A DNA stretch of 64,000 bases. It comes from Cucumis sativus (Eukaryota > Streptophyta > Magnoliopsida > Cucurbitales > Cucurbitaceae). Positions within the stretch are counted from its first letter, which is position 1. The number at the start of each line of letters is the position of its first letter. The notes beneath the pieces were generated by a model that searched no databases, had not been told where the DNA came from, and worked only from the letters and a program-made list of their open reading frames with translations. Below are positions 38,188 to 52,700 of this stretch, piece by piece. The stretch covers positions 19,114,272-19,178,271 of the forward strand of contig NC_026659.2 of assembly GCF_000004075.3 (NCBI RefSeq), in the 5' to 3' direction. Both the position numbers and the translations under genes were made by a program.

Positions 38188-39150
38188 AAGTCGTGTACTC
38201 GATCCACGAAGTCATGGATCTAGTACACATTTACAATCCAAAATTGCAGACTCAATCCATGACACGGGATTGGAGTCGTGTAGGGGGTAAACAACTTTGC
38301 TCACATGTTTGTCTTATGTGGCAATCAATGTCGCCATGTTATATGGCATGCAGGGCATCGTGGACCGAGCACACGACTTCATAGAGAAGTCGCTCTCCCT
38401 TCCCACAAGGTATGTTTATGTTTATTTTCTTTCATTGTATTTATGTTTATATAATATGAATACATTTGTATGGTTTTATTGTACTATATTTTTGTTTACA
38501 TAGTAAGACTTAGGCATGGACCGATACACAATTTCATGAATAATGCCTAAATTGTAATTCTTGAAATTATTTGATTTTAGGTAAGTTATTTCGATTTTAT
38601 AACACTTAATTTTCTATCAAAACCAAATAAAAAAATTTATTTGAAAATAATTATAACATTTAGAATTGAAATTCACCCCGTAGAAGTTAGTAAAACTTGT
38701 GAACGTAAGTTTTGAGAATTAGGGATATTTGGTACTTACAAAAATAGCAAAAATATTTATGATAATAGAGTGTATGTCGATCTTTCTGACTCTTATTAGT
38801 AGTAAAGAGAAAAAAACGATAATAGAGTACATGAAATTATATTTTTTAAATGGCAAAGGTTGCAAAATTAAAAGTTGATAATCATTTGAGACAATATGTA
38901 AAACAGAGGTGTCATTCACAAATTTTTTTCTAAATTTTTTAAATCTTTTTATTTTAAATATTAATATACATGAGATGTTGGTTTAATAGGGAGGGTTCAT
39001 GAATAAAGAGAATTACTTTTAGAATTAGTATGTAATGAAATTTATTCTATTTTATGTTTGTAAAATTAGTAAAATTATATTTTATGTGTAATAGTCATTA
39101 GTGTGTTATATATGTTGTTTACTTTAATTTTTTTCTAGTGAATTTACACA
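38188..39150. other. Spacer upstream of the mobile-domain pseudogene
   Basis: 38188-38420 is less A+T-rich than its surroundings and carries repeated 'gtcgtgta/cacgacttc' motifs, possibly a decayed leader of the adjacent pseudogene. The remaining sequence shows nothing recognisable. Confidence 0.4.
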
Positions 39151-39857
39151 ATGGATTCTAGGCCTGTTAATCCTATTAAATTATATCAACAATCATCACA
39201 TCGCTTACAATTTGTATGGGATACTTCTTCTATAATCGTATTGTATAGTTAGAGGAGAGAGACAACATCTCAGTGCACTATCCCTTTTGATCATCGTATC
39301 ACCCATATTAGAGGTTGTTGGATTTCTTAGAGTTTCTCATATATGATTCATGAAATTGGATCGGTACCTAATTACTGCTTTGATGGAGTGTTAGAACATA
39401 AAACTCACAGATTTCATATACCTTGTGAGGAATGCACCATCACGTTGCAATTCAGTTAGGGCTACAGTGGATGGAGAGTCTGCTGTGGAATCTCTAATGT
39501 ATAACTAGAAACAAGTATGTGATGATTTCTTAAGAGTTCTACGACCACCTAACATGAAAGGTCAAAGGTTGAGCCTTCCATGATTTGTCAAACAGTTAGC
39601 AGAATTGACACACGATGCCGATACTGGAAGCATCCAGAGATATGCTCGTGTGTATGTTATACAACTCTTTAAAGGGTTTTTTATTCGTGGACAAGTCAAA
39701 TATATTCTAGTATATTGTATGTTTCTTTCGTTGTTAGGTGATTTCGATCATGCTGGTACGTACCTTGAGGTGTTATAGGGAATTGTGTCTAGCTAGCAAT
39801 GCACAATCTTTGAAAATAGTTAGAGCATTAATGCCATTGCAAGTATCTAGACAATAA
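39151..39857 (+). pseudogene. Plant mobile domain (PMD/MAIN-like) pseudogene
   Basis: Translated across frames, fragments follow plant-mobile-domain order: ECTITLQ then QLGL, VDGESAVES, NMKGQRLSLP, ELTHDADTGSIQRYARVYVI, and finally YRELCLASNAQSLKI. Several stops and frame changes interrupt them, so it is dead. Families of this type occur both as host genes and inside transposons. The right edge ends where the hairpin-headed repeat copy C begins (39854), suggesting truncation by that insertion. Confidence 0.75.
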
Positions 39858-41310
39858 CTTGTAGAAACACAAGTTATTGTGGCTTCTTAAGTAAAATAAT
39901 GAGGTTTCATCACATGAAAATAGAGATATACAGAAGAAGAAAAAAAGTAGGTGATTTAATTACTATGCGAAAGGTTTAACGCAAAAGAACTTCACCCATG
40001 TTTTACGATGTTTCATGCTTTTATCGTAGGATTTTAGCCAAATAAGAGCGAGGCTTGGTGAGCAAGCACATTGCATACACATGCTTGGTAGAATGTCAGA
40101 AAAGGACAATTGGGACAGGTTGCACAGTAGAGCGACAACTTTTCAGAAGTCTTAATGGCACACTGGTATGTCAACACCACTTCGTGTATATAAACAAAAA
40201 TTTTCTCCTCAAAAAGGTGTGCACAAATTGGTCGGAAAAACAAGTTTCTTACCACCTTCATCTGCTCTCAACCATCTTGAGTTTATGTGAGAGCCTAAAG
40301 CAAAAGAGAAGGAGAGATCCACCAACTCTGTTACTCCCCCTCCAATCTAGGTAGAACTCAAGCCAAAGAGAATGAGATATCAAACTATGAGGCGTAACAC
40401 TTCTATTGTGTTTCCATTTTCTTATTTTTATATTGTATTATTTTGTAACTAGAATGTTAAGGCTGAAAAATCCTAAAATGTTATGTATGAAAGCAATGCA
40501 TTTCTTCTTCTACTCTCTCATATTTCTTTTCTCTTCCATATACACATATGATTGAGTAACTAGGTAGTAATGAGTGATGTATTCGATACCTAGAAAATTA
40601 TAGTGCATGTAGTAAGAGTAGTAAGAGTTTTGTTTAGTTAATGGTGAGCATCTTAACCTTGTTCATTCGAAAGAAGAGCAAAAGTAGAGATCGTACTCAC
40701 TAAATATGTGAGCACAACTTTTAACTAAACAAGTAGCAAAGAGAATGCAGTAATGTATTCTCATCGCTAAGTTCATCCCTTGCTTACATTATAATTGAGA
40801 GGTTAATGTGTGTGGCAAAGCGCACTGAGAGGCATGTACCTTAATTAAAAATTAACTACTATTATTATATGCACTATGAATAGTGATAGAATGTCAATGA
40901 CCCCGTGTATTTGCATCCTAAAAGGCGAGCAAGTATGGTAAAGTACTGAGAAGTGCCCGTCTCAATTCGTGGTTAATACATTTATGTCGCCTCGAAGTAT
41001 TGAAGCATCAGTTAATCTACTTGGTAGTTTCATTTTCCTTCCTCGCCTTATCTACGATGAGATTATCTTTAACCACACCATAAATCCATGTTCACCTTGC
41101 ACTGCCAAGCACCATAGTGTAAATAGTTAAGGTCATTTATATATTGTTCATACATTTCACTATATAGACTATACCACGTGATTTTACACACATTTAGATA
41201 AGTTGGGAGCTTGAAATTCACTGTGTTCAACCTTGGACTTACCAGAAAACTCCTCTTCGTTTCTACTTGGGCGAAAGAGGGAAAAACTTGCACGACACTA
41301 TTTTTATCAT
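39854..41310 (+). mobile_element. Hairpin-headed repeat family, copy C
   Basis: It begins with hairpin ATAACTTGT, loop AGAAAC, ACAAGTTAT (39854-39877). It then follows the landmark order of copy A: 'aataatgagg', 'cgcactgagaggcatgta', 'cactgtgttcaacctt', 'acttgggcg', 'aaaacttgca'. A TATA-like 'tatataaac' lies near 40188. No open frame is intact. Confidence 0.5.
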
Positions 41311-44300
41311 GAATAGCAACCCGTGATTAGAACTGCAAATTTTATTACATAATCTTAATCTTCATGTAGCATTCTGTACTTTTAGACCCAAAAATGATAA
41401 TTTCTGAAAGAGTACTTAAGAAAATCTAAGCATGAATTGACAACAAAAACGAACAAGCAGTGGGCATATATGATAGATTTTCTATTGCAGCATCCTAAGT
41501 TGCATTACAGACTCTACTCGCTCGACCACTCAAGCATTATTATTTTTTGGTCATGTTTGTTTTCTTTTTTATAATATCAAGTAATATTTGTGCATTATTT
41601 ACAACTTATTGCTATAGTTTTTTTTTAGATTAGATGGAGTAATGTCCTATCTGCATTTGAACAATCAGCATGATCATATTACTAACTTAAGGTAAAAAAT
41701 AATCCTTAACGCTTAAAAAAATTCACCTAAAGATACACAAACTTCTTTTTTTCAAAATTTGTTCAACTCAAATAGCTTAAAATGTTACAACAAAATGTTT
41801 TAAGAAATTAGTTTTGTTTTAAAGAAGTTGTGTACCTTGTCACAAATAGAAGTAATAAGCACTTTTGCACATTTCTCGACCATTTATAACAATGTCACTG
41901 ATATTTACAATAAAAGTTAGTTTTATTTAAAATAAATATTTACAATACATATTTAGAATAATATGTCACAAAAATTAACATTTTTTTTTTTTGTTTGAAG
42001 GAAGTCGTCTTTATCCCAATGAAAGTTGTGTACCTAGTACACGACTTTCTTCAAACACAAAAACAACCCTAATTTTTACAATAGTTTGTGCTATAACCCC
42101 TGTTTATACAATTTATTTTCATTATACCCTAATTTTGTCATTGTTTAAAAAAAAAAGATTCAGACGCAGAAGCTAGCCATTGAGTTTGTGGGTGGTTACT
42201 TTTAATATAAAAAAATTCTAAACTTCGTTGAATGAATCCTCAAACGTGCATCTTTGAAGAAATTGTTTATATGTTTTTTTCTTAAATTTTCCAATACCAA
42301 AATATATTGATTTATGCATGAGTTAGAACGAGATGATCATACCACACATTAGAGCTGGCGATAGCATGATTTAAAGGATTCATGTGGTGAGTTGCCTTAT
42401 AAGTAAAAGAGCGTTGTAAATGATTTTCTTAAGGAAAATGTACTTCAAAATATTCCTTCAAAACTTTATGGATCTGCATAATACATGTGTAAATCTAACC
42501 ATGTTAGAGTGTTTTATTGTTATTTGGAAAGAATACATGAAACTTGTTCAAAATTGAACTAAGATGACTCTTGTACCCTATGCGATATGATACTCTATTT
42601 CTGCTGATAAGGAATGGAATGCCCTATTCATGTTGCGTGATCTTAGATAGGATGCCACATACTTGCTGACATTGGAAGATTCGTTACAAGTAGTAAAATT
42701 TACAACACTTGCTAATGATGTTGAGTTTACTTCGCATGATTGCAACTTGACAAAAGAGTGTGGTAAACGCTTGAGCCAAAGTGAGGATATAAATACTTAA
42801 TTAATTTCATGGAATATTCTATGAACTAACACCTTGTGATACGAGATGACTCATAATAATGGATAGAAAAAGTATCATGATCTAAAACACATGATTTTAC
42901 GTTGTCTCAATTTGATTATTGTCTATCTTGAATGATTTATGTTTGTTGGATAAAAAATCTCACTCACTAGACCTTTTCGTCTAATATTTTTCTTTCGTGA
43001 CCATTTTATGCCCCCTAAGGTAGTGAAGGACATCCAACGTTGAACTTGCTATCTTGATCGCTTATCATGCCTCCTTGATCGCATCATTTTAGTATTGGCC
43101 ACTGTCATCTCGCATATAGTATAGAAGCTAGGCCATAAAAGTGTAAATTTCATTAAATTGTATTTTGTTCTCTCGGGATAAGCTTTGTACTAAATACTAA
43201 ATGTAGTCACTTGGTTTTTAAAATCAATTAAGTTGTCTTATTTCAATCATGTTCGCATTCCGCTTTTAAATTTTTTTGTTGTATTTATCTCCACTTACTA
43301 AACATTCAACGTTTATTCATGGAAGCTACGCATTATTGGGGGTTTAGGCAGCATGTCTCTCCTTAATCGTATAGAGTGACTTAGGGGCGAGGTGTGACAT
43401 ACATCATACCTTTCATATTCTTACTACATATATTACGAACCTGTTATAGATCATTCGCAATATATAGAAGTCTACTATTGTTTGATCTCATTGAATTGTA
43501 AAAGAAATAGAAAACATTTAAAATAAATACAAATTAAAAAAATAATTAGACAATAGTTAAATTTGTATTAGAAGACCAACAGTTGTTCATGTTCAAGTGA
43601 TGTAAAGTCTTGTAATATTATTATATATAAATAAATGTATTCTCGAGTTACATCTTTCTATTGAAGCCCTCATTGCAGTTAATCTTCTAGTTCCATTACA
43701 CTATCAAACGTGAAATCTTTTTAAACCAATTTGTAGTTATCAGGTTAATGTTATGCAAAAAAGGTTAAGTAATGCATTTTGATGAGAATATCTTGTTTGA
43801 AACCAAACTATTTAGTCACTCTATTAGAAATATGTCTCACACTAATGTGAAAACATATGAGAGAACTCATCGTTCGCCATTATTCTTGGTCGTTCTTATA
43901 GAAATTTAGTAAAGTGTCCATCAATTTTGTAAGACTCCCAAATAATCTAAAACATAACATATTATATTAAAATAATATTAACTATGAGTGCATAAACCAT
44001 AAAAGAAATTCAGGATTCAATATCCACGTACTTGAGACCACGTTCGAAAAGGTCAAACATGTATCTATGTAGCTAGCTTGGTCACACAAAATTGATCTCT
44101 CCACCTATATTTAAAACCATGATCTACACACAAAAACAATATTTATTTTTCAAGTAACAGTATTACAAATATATTAGAAAAAAATTGTTAATTACTAAAA
44201 ACAATTATTAATTTTTGTATTTATCTCGACGCTCCAAAGCAACTCTTATTTCTTTTCTTCTTCTTTTAAAATAATTGACACATTTGTAAAATATTGTTTA

Positions 44301-46737
44301 AGCGAGAGCATTTAATGACAACATTTGAGCTCCTCTAAAGACTCTATTCATACACTTTGATAGATTTGTTGTCATCCACCTCATACCTAAATCCTTCCTC
44401 ATGTGGTGGAGTCCATTCCTCAATACCAATGTTGTAAATAAACCATACAACTTTTTTTAGTCTTTTGATGTTCTTTCGGTCAAACTTTTCTTTACTAAAT
44501 TTTTACATTTAGAATTGCACTCGATACGATATTTATGTTGTGATAAACTCATATAATAGTCTATCGTGGTTTATCTACCGATAGATTAATAATTTTCAAC
44601 AATTTTGTTATTACAAAATTATCTATTAACGAGTAAAAATGCATAGATGCTTTTATACATATCCTCAATTTTAAATTGTGAAAATCGGTAAAAAGTTCAA
44701 TCCAACGAAACTACAATATTTTTCTTAACAAGTTTCGCATCTATATAGTTATTATACGTGTTTCAAAAGAATATTAAAAAAATTTCCAAGAAAAAACACC
44801 ATGTAGTGATTCAGATATATTTTTAAACTTTATAAACAAAATATTAATATAAACTAAAATATATTTTAAACTAAATTAAAATAAATTAATAATATAGACT
44901 AAATTTAAGATGTATTGAGATGAGACAATCTAAATTTAAAATATTAGAAAATTTTCCATATTACACATGTTATTCAACGTTTGGCGTTGTTAAACATTTT
45001 TCTAAAAATACTTTGTTTAAAGCTACGTTTGGTAACCATTTCTTTTTAAATTAAGTAAATTTTTTTTTATTTCTTATAATATTTTACATCTTTCTTAAAT
45101 ACAATGATTGAGTTCTTAACTACGTTTCAAAAACTTGAAAATAATTTTTTTAGTTTTTAAAACTTGACTTTGTTTTTTAAAATTATTGGTGAAAAAAAGA
45201 CAATGAAAGAAGAAATTTAGAAATGAATGTGATGTCAATTGTGGTCATTAAAAGAAAACAAACAAAAGCTAAGATCTTCTTTTATAACTATTTTTTTAAA
45301 ATTAAGTCTATAAATAAGTCAATTTTTTGAAAACTATATAAAAAAAAAAAGACAACTTTTAAATTTTTTATTTTTATTTTTGAAATTTGAAAAACATTTA
45401 ACTATTTTACCTAAGAAATAGTCACATGAAAGTAAGAAATGGAAAGAAATAAGCTTATAATGAGAAACTTAAAAATTTTGTTTAAAAAATGTAAAATTTA
45501 CATTAAAAAGATAAGTGTACACAGAGGGCAAAAATTAAAGGTTTGGATAGTAAACCCATCCCCTGTTGTTAAAGGCATAGGGACGTGTCATACACGACAC
45601 ATTAAATATTTTCAATCATGCTTCCATTTAGTTTTCCAACCTTCATCATTTATTGTTTTATTTTCTTCATCTCCAACCTCACCAATTCAAAGTTCAAATT
45701 AAAAGTGAGCTTCCAACAATTAATATGACCTTTTATTCTAAGGTGGTAGGTTTAGTTTTTTTTTTTTTTCTTTTACAGTCGGATCCAAAAATTCTATGTA
45801 AGAGTCATCGGACACACTAACAAATATTTAAAAAATATCTTCAATAACATTCACTACATCTATAGTAATAAAGAAAGACAAAAAAAGTTTCAAATATGTA
45901 AACTTAAAGTTTGCATCAAGAAACAAAAGAAACAAAAAGAATAATGTATTTTAAGGAAAAATTTCTAATTTGTTACATTGTTTTTAAAATTTTTGTTAGA
46001 TAACCAATGAAAGGTTATAAAATAAGTTAGGATTTTATTTTAGATGATTTTTTAAAAAAAAATATCTTCTTTTAAAAAAATTATTGAAATTAAAGAAGAA
46101 ATTTGATATTTGAAGAAAAAAAATATTAATATTTGAGAAAAGAAAATTATTGATTTGAGAAAATAAGATTATTGATGTTTTGAATAAATTTTTTTTGAAA
46201 GTTATTGATATTTGAGAAAAGAAAATGGTTGATGTTTGAAATAAAATCTATTTTGTGAAAATTTAAGAAAAAATTTGATATTTGAGAAAAGAAAATTATT
46301 GATATTTGAAATAAAAGTTATTTTGTAAAAATAATTGTAGTAGACAAGATTTAAACTCACAAACAAACGAGAGTACAGCCAGTACAAGAGAAGCAAAATT
46401 TAGGCAAAATGAAGCTAAATTTAGTATATATCGTAATCTAACACTACAAAATCAGTATTAAAGTACAAAAACCGAAACCGATAATGTGAGGAGGCCACAT
46501 GCTCCCAGCCCCTTACAATATCCACCATTGCCCACAGTTAAAAGTTGATATAGAGTAAAAGAAGAAAAAGGAAAATTAGCATACAGTGAACCTAATTTCA
46601 TATGCAGGAAAATGTGTTGTTGACGACAACAGTTTAGTGCATACAAACCAACAATGGCTTAAGGAAGTTGTATGCAAATAGAATACTGTGATAGAAAAGA
46701 AAAAAGAGCTAAACCACAAAAGAAGGTAAGTTAAGAA
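41311..46737. other. A+T-rich spacer, no gene seen
   Basis: A palindrome GTGTACCTAGTACAC lies at 42028-42042. 42.3-43.4 kb has retroelement-like composition but no readable domain. 46.09-46.33 kb repeats 'gatatttgagaaaagaaaat' about four times with changes. The last few hundred bases include the 3' region of CTNNBL1. I found no RNA gene. Confidence 0.5.
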
Positions 46738-49700
46738 TCAAAGAGCTGAGATGAACTTCTGAATTTTCCCTTGTGTTTTTTCCTTCTCCTCTGGTCCATC
46801 CAGATCTCCAATATTGTCATGATACTCCTTTCATTCACAAAAATAATTTATTACTTCACATCATTTAAAACAAAACAAAAAACAAAAAAAACAAAAAAAA
46901 ACATTTTCTTGTTTGAATTCTCTCTCACCACACATGATGAAGTAACAATTAATAATTAAGTAATAAACAAGTTCTTTTTCGTTTATATATATAGGAAGTT
47001 CAACTGCCACAATTTGACATAACTTTCTAGTAGAGAGGGAACTGACACTGACTTTGAAGCTCCAGAATCCTTGTTTTGTTTTTTGAAACACAAACGAGCC
47101 TCTTTATTAATGATAATAAATGGAACTAATGGTCAAAGTACAAGAGTAATATACTAAAAGCAATAAGGAGAAAAATGACTAAAAGGACAATCAAAATAAC
47201 GGACGATACAAACATCCTCTATAACTCAAACCAAAAAAGATAGAATAACCCAGCAGAACAATGCTCTTTCAATAAGAAGCCAATTTCTATGGAAGAATTG
47301 CACACTAATAGCTTCGAAAAGAAAGTAGATGGAACACCAATCGGAGACAAAAACTATCTCGAGCCCGAGAAAACTTGCTAACAATTTTCAAAACAACAAA
47401 CTGCAAAGTAAAATTAAATTCTTTGACAAGAGGAAACCATTCTTGCGCCCAATGAGAGAAGATGAAACGAAGAAGCCAAATGCAACTGAAATGCCAAAAA
47501 CTAAATTATGATGCCCACAATAAGATTTGAGATGAGTGGAGGGAACGCTAAGAGAACAACCATCCTTGCTGAATCTTTGCTAAGATGAAAACAAGCGGGA
47601 ACTGCTAAAAGTATTAATTGTTCAATCAGTAGGATCATGGGGGCAATCTTGTAATTTGGAGAAGTACGAAGCAAAGAGTTGTAGCCAAAAGCAGTGTTGA
47701 GGCTGAGTACAGGGTTATGAGTTTGGGAATATGTGAGGAAATTTGGCTCCATAGAGTTGTCTGATTTTCATTAGAATTGTGGTGTTGATAAAACTATTTT
47801 GTGGTAACAAGGCAGCTATTAGCATTGCCAACAATCCAGTTCAACATGATAGAAGTAAAGTGTAGAGATTGATCGACACTTCAGTAAAGAAAGCATGGGC
47901 AATGGTAGCATATGCCCTCAACCAACAAGTTGCTGATGTTCTCACCAAGGAGCTTCTCAGACAGAATGACTTTTGTGTTAGCAAGTTGGGTCTAATTGAT
48001 ATCTACATTCCAACTTGAGGGGAGTGTTAGAATTAGTGGGCTTGGCCCAAGGAAATATGCAGTCTAATATCCTTTCCTTTTCTTACCATAAGTTGTAACC
48101 TATTTATCTTCCCTCTTGTATCTTTTGTTAATATGATAAATTAATAAGAAAGTCAATCGCGGTTTTTCTCTTGGTACTCAGATTTCCACATAACTCAGTG
48201 TCTACTTTACTTTACCGCTCTTAACAAATGGAAGATGCTAAGGGAGTGTCAACCTGGTTGAGATGTCCAAGTGCTACTAATTCTTAGGTTCTTTAGCTCA
48301 TTGTATAATTCTCTTGTACTATGAGCTCTTGTCTCATTTTTATTAATAAAAGAGAAGTGTTCCCCTCTCAAGAAAAAAATATATAAAATATATAATTGGA
48401 GATTTAAGAAAAGGCCAAGTGAGAGGCATACCTGAAGAATGTTCTTGATGTCCTGCCTAGTGAGTTTTTGTTGCTTGAGTAATAATTCAATTCTTGCTCT
48501 CATTTGAGAGTGTCTGCAAGAGAAACAAGCAAATCAAGACAATCAAATAAGGCATAATCTCAAAAAGAGACCTTTAGGTTATGTTCTCATTTCTTTTTTC
48601 CCCGTTTTTTTTTTATTATTCACATAAAAAAGAAGGAATTGAAAACAAGAAACCACTGTTCAAGACATTTCAATTTTTTTCTCAAGGGAAAGAAATATAA
48701 AAAAACATCAAATGAGAGCATCATCAATGTAGTTGGATGAAACACTTACTCAGAGCACCATAGATGTCCCAAAATAACAGCAATTAACTGCAAGAACAAG
48801 GATTGATGTTATACCCCTATTGAGTGCTGAAAATGATTAATAATGTAAAGAACTTTAAATTTTTTTAAATATTCTATTAGACCATATTTATCTTCTAAAC
48901 TACTCACATCTCCCACCTTTAAATGAATTTCAAATTTCCCTCCAACTTTCAACTTGAATTTTGCTTAGCTAATGGACATGAAATTTATGCTAGACTACTT
49001 TTCTTTTCTTTTTTTATCAATAAAAACTTTATTAGATAATGAACATTATCATTTTTTTTAATGAATCAAACAGGTTTCATTGAGAAAGAAGGAAGAATAC
49101 AAGGGCATAAAAAAAAACCAGCCCACCAAAACACCCCAACTAACAGAAGGGGGACCAACTAAGACTATATACTTTAATTAATGCTGAAATATGAATGATA
49201 TACCTCCATAGACTTTGCTTCATCTCCACAAAGTACTTAAATGTTTTCGGTCTTTTCTTTTTTTGGTCAATAGAACTTTGATAACAAAGATAAAAACTAC
49301 AATCAGAAAGAACAAAATGCTTTGAAGCCTAAAACAAAATCATAAAACTTGCATGTGATATTTGGCCAATAAAAGATTTCAATGCCAAAGGAAGAAACGC
49401 TAAAATTTTTAAACTCTAGGTAGTCAAATAAAACAAACATTAGCCTCCAAGGGGCATCCTGTTAGCAAGGGCTTGAGGCCTCTTTGTCATACAAGCTTAG
49501 AGGACCCAAATTCAAATCAAGTGGGCTTAATATAGAAAACCCTTGATACCTACCAGTTCAGGCCTTGGGCGGACCGGGGTATAGGAGAGCAAAGCTCCAA
49601 TTCCCGGTTATCAATAAAGAAAAATAATCACAAAATAAAGTTTAATAAATAGATGTTATGAAATATTGGGCCCAAGGATAATGCTGGTGTAAACTTCAGA

Positions 49701-52700
49701 TTATAGAGCAGTCTGGAAGTTCTTAAAAACTGTATCATGGAGAAGATATCATACAGTTGATCTGTATTATCTACGAAAACATGGTTGGCTTTATCCTTAC
49801 TTTCTCTTGCATTATTTTCAAGGGTAGCTTGTTTCTAATGAAATAGCTCCCTAACAATCATAGATCCATAAATAGTTGCACAACAATCTTAATATTACAA
49901 GCTACTTATGCGATCATGGATTGACCTAGTGGTAAAAAAGGAGACACAATCTCAATAACTAACTAAGAGATCATGTATTTTAATCTATGGTGGTCACCTA
50001 CCTAGTAATTAATTTCCTACAAGTTTCTTTGACACCCAAATGTTGTATGGTCAGGCGACAACAACCCGAAACGAAAGAAAGAATTACAAGCTACCTGATC
50101 AAAATTCTTAAAAATTGTTGTTATATGCTACTTAACAAACAAGCTGTCATAATATTTGATGAATATAAAAGCTTTCTGAAGGAGACAATACCCTGCTTAT
50201 ACAGCAAAATATCAAGTGAAACAACTCATAACAATGACCACAGGCACTGAGACATTCCCCATCTCTTGTTACAATAACCAATCATTAATGTGTGCACCGA
50301 CCATCAAAGTCCATCAAGTAAGAAGCTCTCATAGTAACGAAACATGAAGACAAACCTGAAGGGTGTAAAGTCCAGATTCTAATTTACGGTTGTACTTTTC
50401 TTCTTCATCCATCTGCAATTTTAGGTCATCTTAGCACACAAACTAATTTCTAAACTGCAAGAGACTAAAAAAATATATATCATAAGAAACCTCTAAATCT
50501 TCGAGTTCAATCTGGTTTAGCCGCTCCATCTCCACTTTGACTCTATCAGAATATCTATAAAAATAAAACAATAACTTAATCATTCCAGAATCTCACTCGT
50601 CAAAGGAAATAAATAAAGGACTTCATCTCTGAACAGTAGGAATACCAACAGAATAGAAGTGAAGGTGAACCCACCTTAAGAAGAGTTCCATCAGCCGGTC
50701 AATCTTTTCACACTCATTTTCAACAAATTTACTCAATAACCTTTCCTTCCTGGTGCCCCTCAAAATACCACCTGAAAAGGTCGGGAACATTAGTTGAAAC
50801 TAAGAATAGGAGAACACCTAGATGAAACAGGAAATAAAGCAGGGTATTTCCATGCTTGTGACCAACAATTGAAAAAAAAAATGTAAACTAGAATACAACC
50901 AGCACTTGTAAGAGAAACATATTATCGTGCTAAGTGATGAGCACCTACAAGTAAAGAGCTTAAAAGTATAACCGCACTTTGAGAACATTAAAAAAAATAA
51001 AATAAATAGAACAAAAGAAACAATGCCAACCATATTTTGGGCTATTGTTCACCATACAACCACTTTGTGCATTGGTGGTGCACAAATCACACCGACTCTT
51101 TCTTGTTATAGCCTTCTTATGATCATTAACAATTGGAGGCTCTTGTTTAGTTTTGTAAGGTTCCTCAATTTCCTACCCTGGGCTGTTCTTGTGGTTTTTT
51201 TTTTTTTTTTTTGATAAAATAAACAGCTTTCATTGAGGAAAAAATGAAATAATACACAGGCAAACAAAAAAACCGGCCCACCGAAACACCCCAACTAGTA
51301 GAAGGGGGACCTTAAGTAAGATGTCACCTATAGAATAATTATAAAAAAGCTTTGAAGTTGAAGCCCAAAGGGAAACATGAAATCTACCCAAAGACCAAAT
51401 CTCACTATGCTCCCTCTCCTTAGTCCTCACCCCTAAAAATCTGCTCATTCATCTCGCCCATATGTCCCAACTAATAGCACACACCCTAGCCACCCAAAGA
51501 AAGCTCCCTTTATCATTAAAGGGCAGATGGAGGAGAAACTCCTCGATCATCGCTCTAACACTCCTAGAGCCAGCAATATTAACACCCAACTCCTACAGGA
51601 AAGAGCTCCACAGAGCCCTCGCATACTAGCAGTTCCAAAAAAGATGATCAAGATCTTCCTCTACCTTCTAGCAAGGCATACAGGAAAAAAGGCTGACAAG
51701 TAAAGTCTTCTTCCTAACAAGCCCTATCCACAGTGTTAACACACTCAAGTACGACTTGCCAAATAAAGAACCTAGCTTTCTTGGGAACCTTCGTCCTCTA
51801 GACCACATCAAAAACTGACACAAATTAAGGAGACGAATCTAACAAAACACAAAAAAAGGACTTACTCGTGAAACCTCTACTAGGATTAGGGTTCCAAACA
51901 CAGGCATCCCTTCTCCCCTCCCTAAAAATACACCCCTCAAGCAAGGAAAGAAAAGAGGTCACCTTCGGCGCTTCCCTATTGGTCAAATTACGACAGAACC
52001 CAAAGGAAAAGGACCAGGATTCTCCAAACTAACCAGGCAATCTAAAACCACCTGTTTCTGAACGAAGATAAATGATAGAGATCAACAAAATAAAGAACAA
52101 AGAGAACTCTCCCCCACCCAGTGATCCTCCCAAAAATATGTATCCTTACCATCCCCCACAAAACAACGAGTGAACCGAGAGAAAGTGAAAAGCTCAAAGG
52201 AAATATCCTTCTAGGGACAAGTGTGTGCCTTTTAACCCCTTTCGAAGGCCATTCAAAGGGATGGGTGCCATGTTTACTCACAATCATCCTATTCCATAAA
52301 GAATCAGTTTCAAGAGAGAAACGCTAGAGCCACCTAGCCAGCAACGCTCTATTATGAATTCTAAGAATGGCAATCTCTAGCCCCTGTTGATTAATAGAAC
52401 ACCCCACCACCTCCCAACTCACCAAATGGGACCCATGACCTTTGTCGACCCCCTCCCACAGAAAATCTCTCATGTACTTCTCAATACCTTTACAAACCGA
52501 ACTAGGAATCCTAAAGAACGAATAATATATAGGAATTCCACTCAAAACAGGTCTAAAGATAATCTCCCCGCTTTAGAGAAAAACCCTTTCTTCCAGACCA
52601 CCAACCTCTTCTGAATCTTCTCACAAACGAGATCCCAAAAAGATAAAGCCCTCAAATTGTCCCCCAAAGAGATAAAGCCCTGTATTGTGGTTTTTTTAGA

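Noticed and set aside
38188..42048. An 11-bp inverted pair, 'aagtcgtgtac' (38188-38198) and 'gtacacgactt' (42038-42048), bracketing the pseudogene and repeat copy C, considered as transposon ends.
   Set aside because: In about 4 kb an exact 11-bp inverted pair is expected by chance; there is no target duplication and no further identity outside it.
45439..45702. An 87-codon plus-strand frame in A+T-rich spacer.
   Set aside because: Low-complexity lysine/isoleucine-rich start, no domain, no promoter or splice context.
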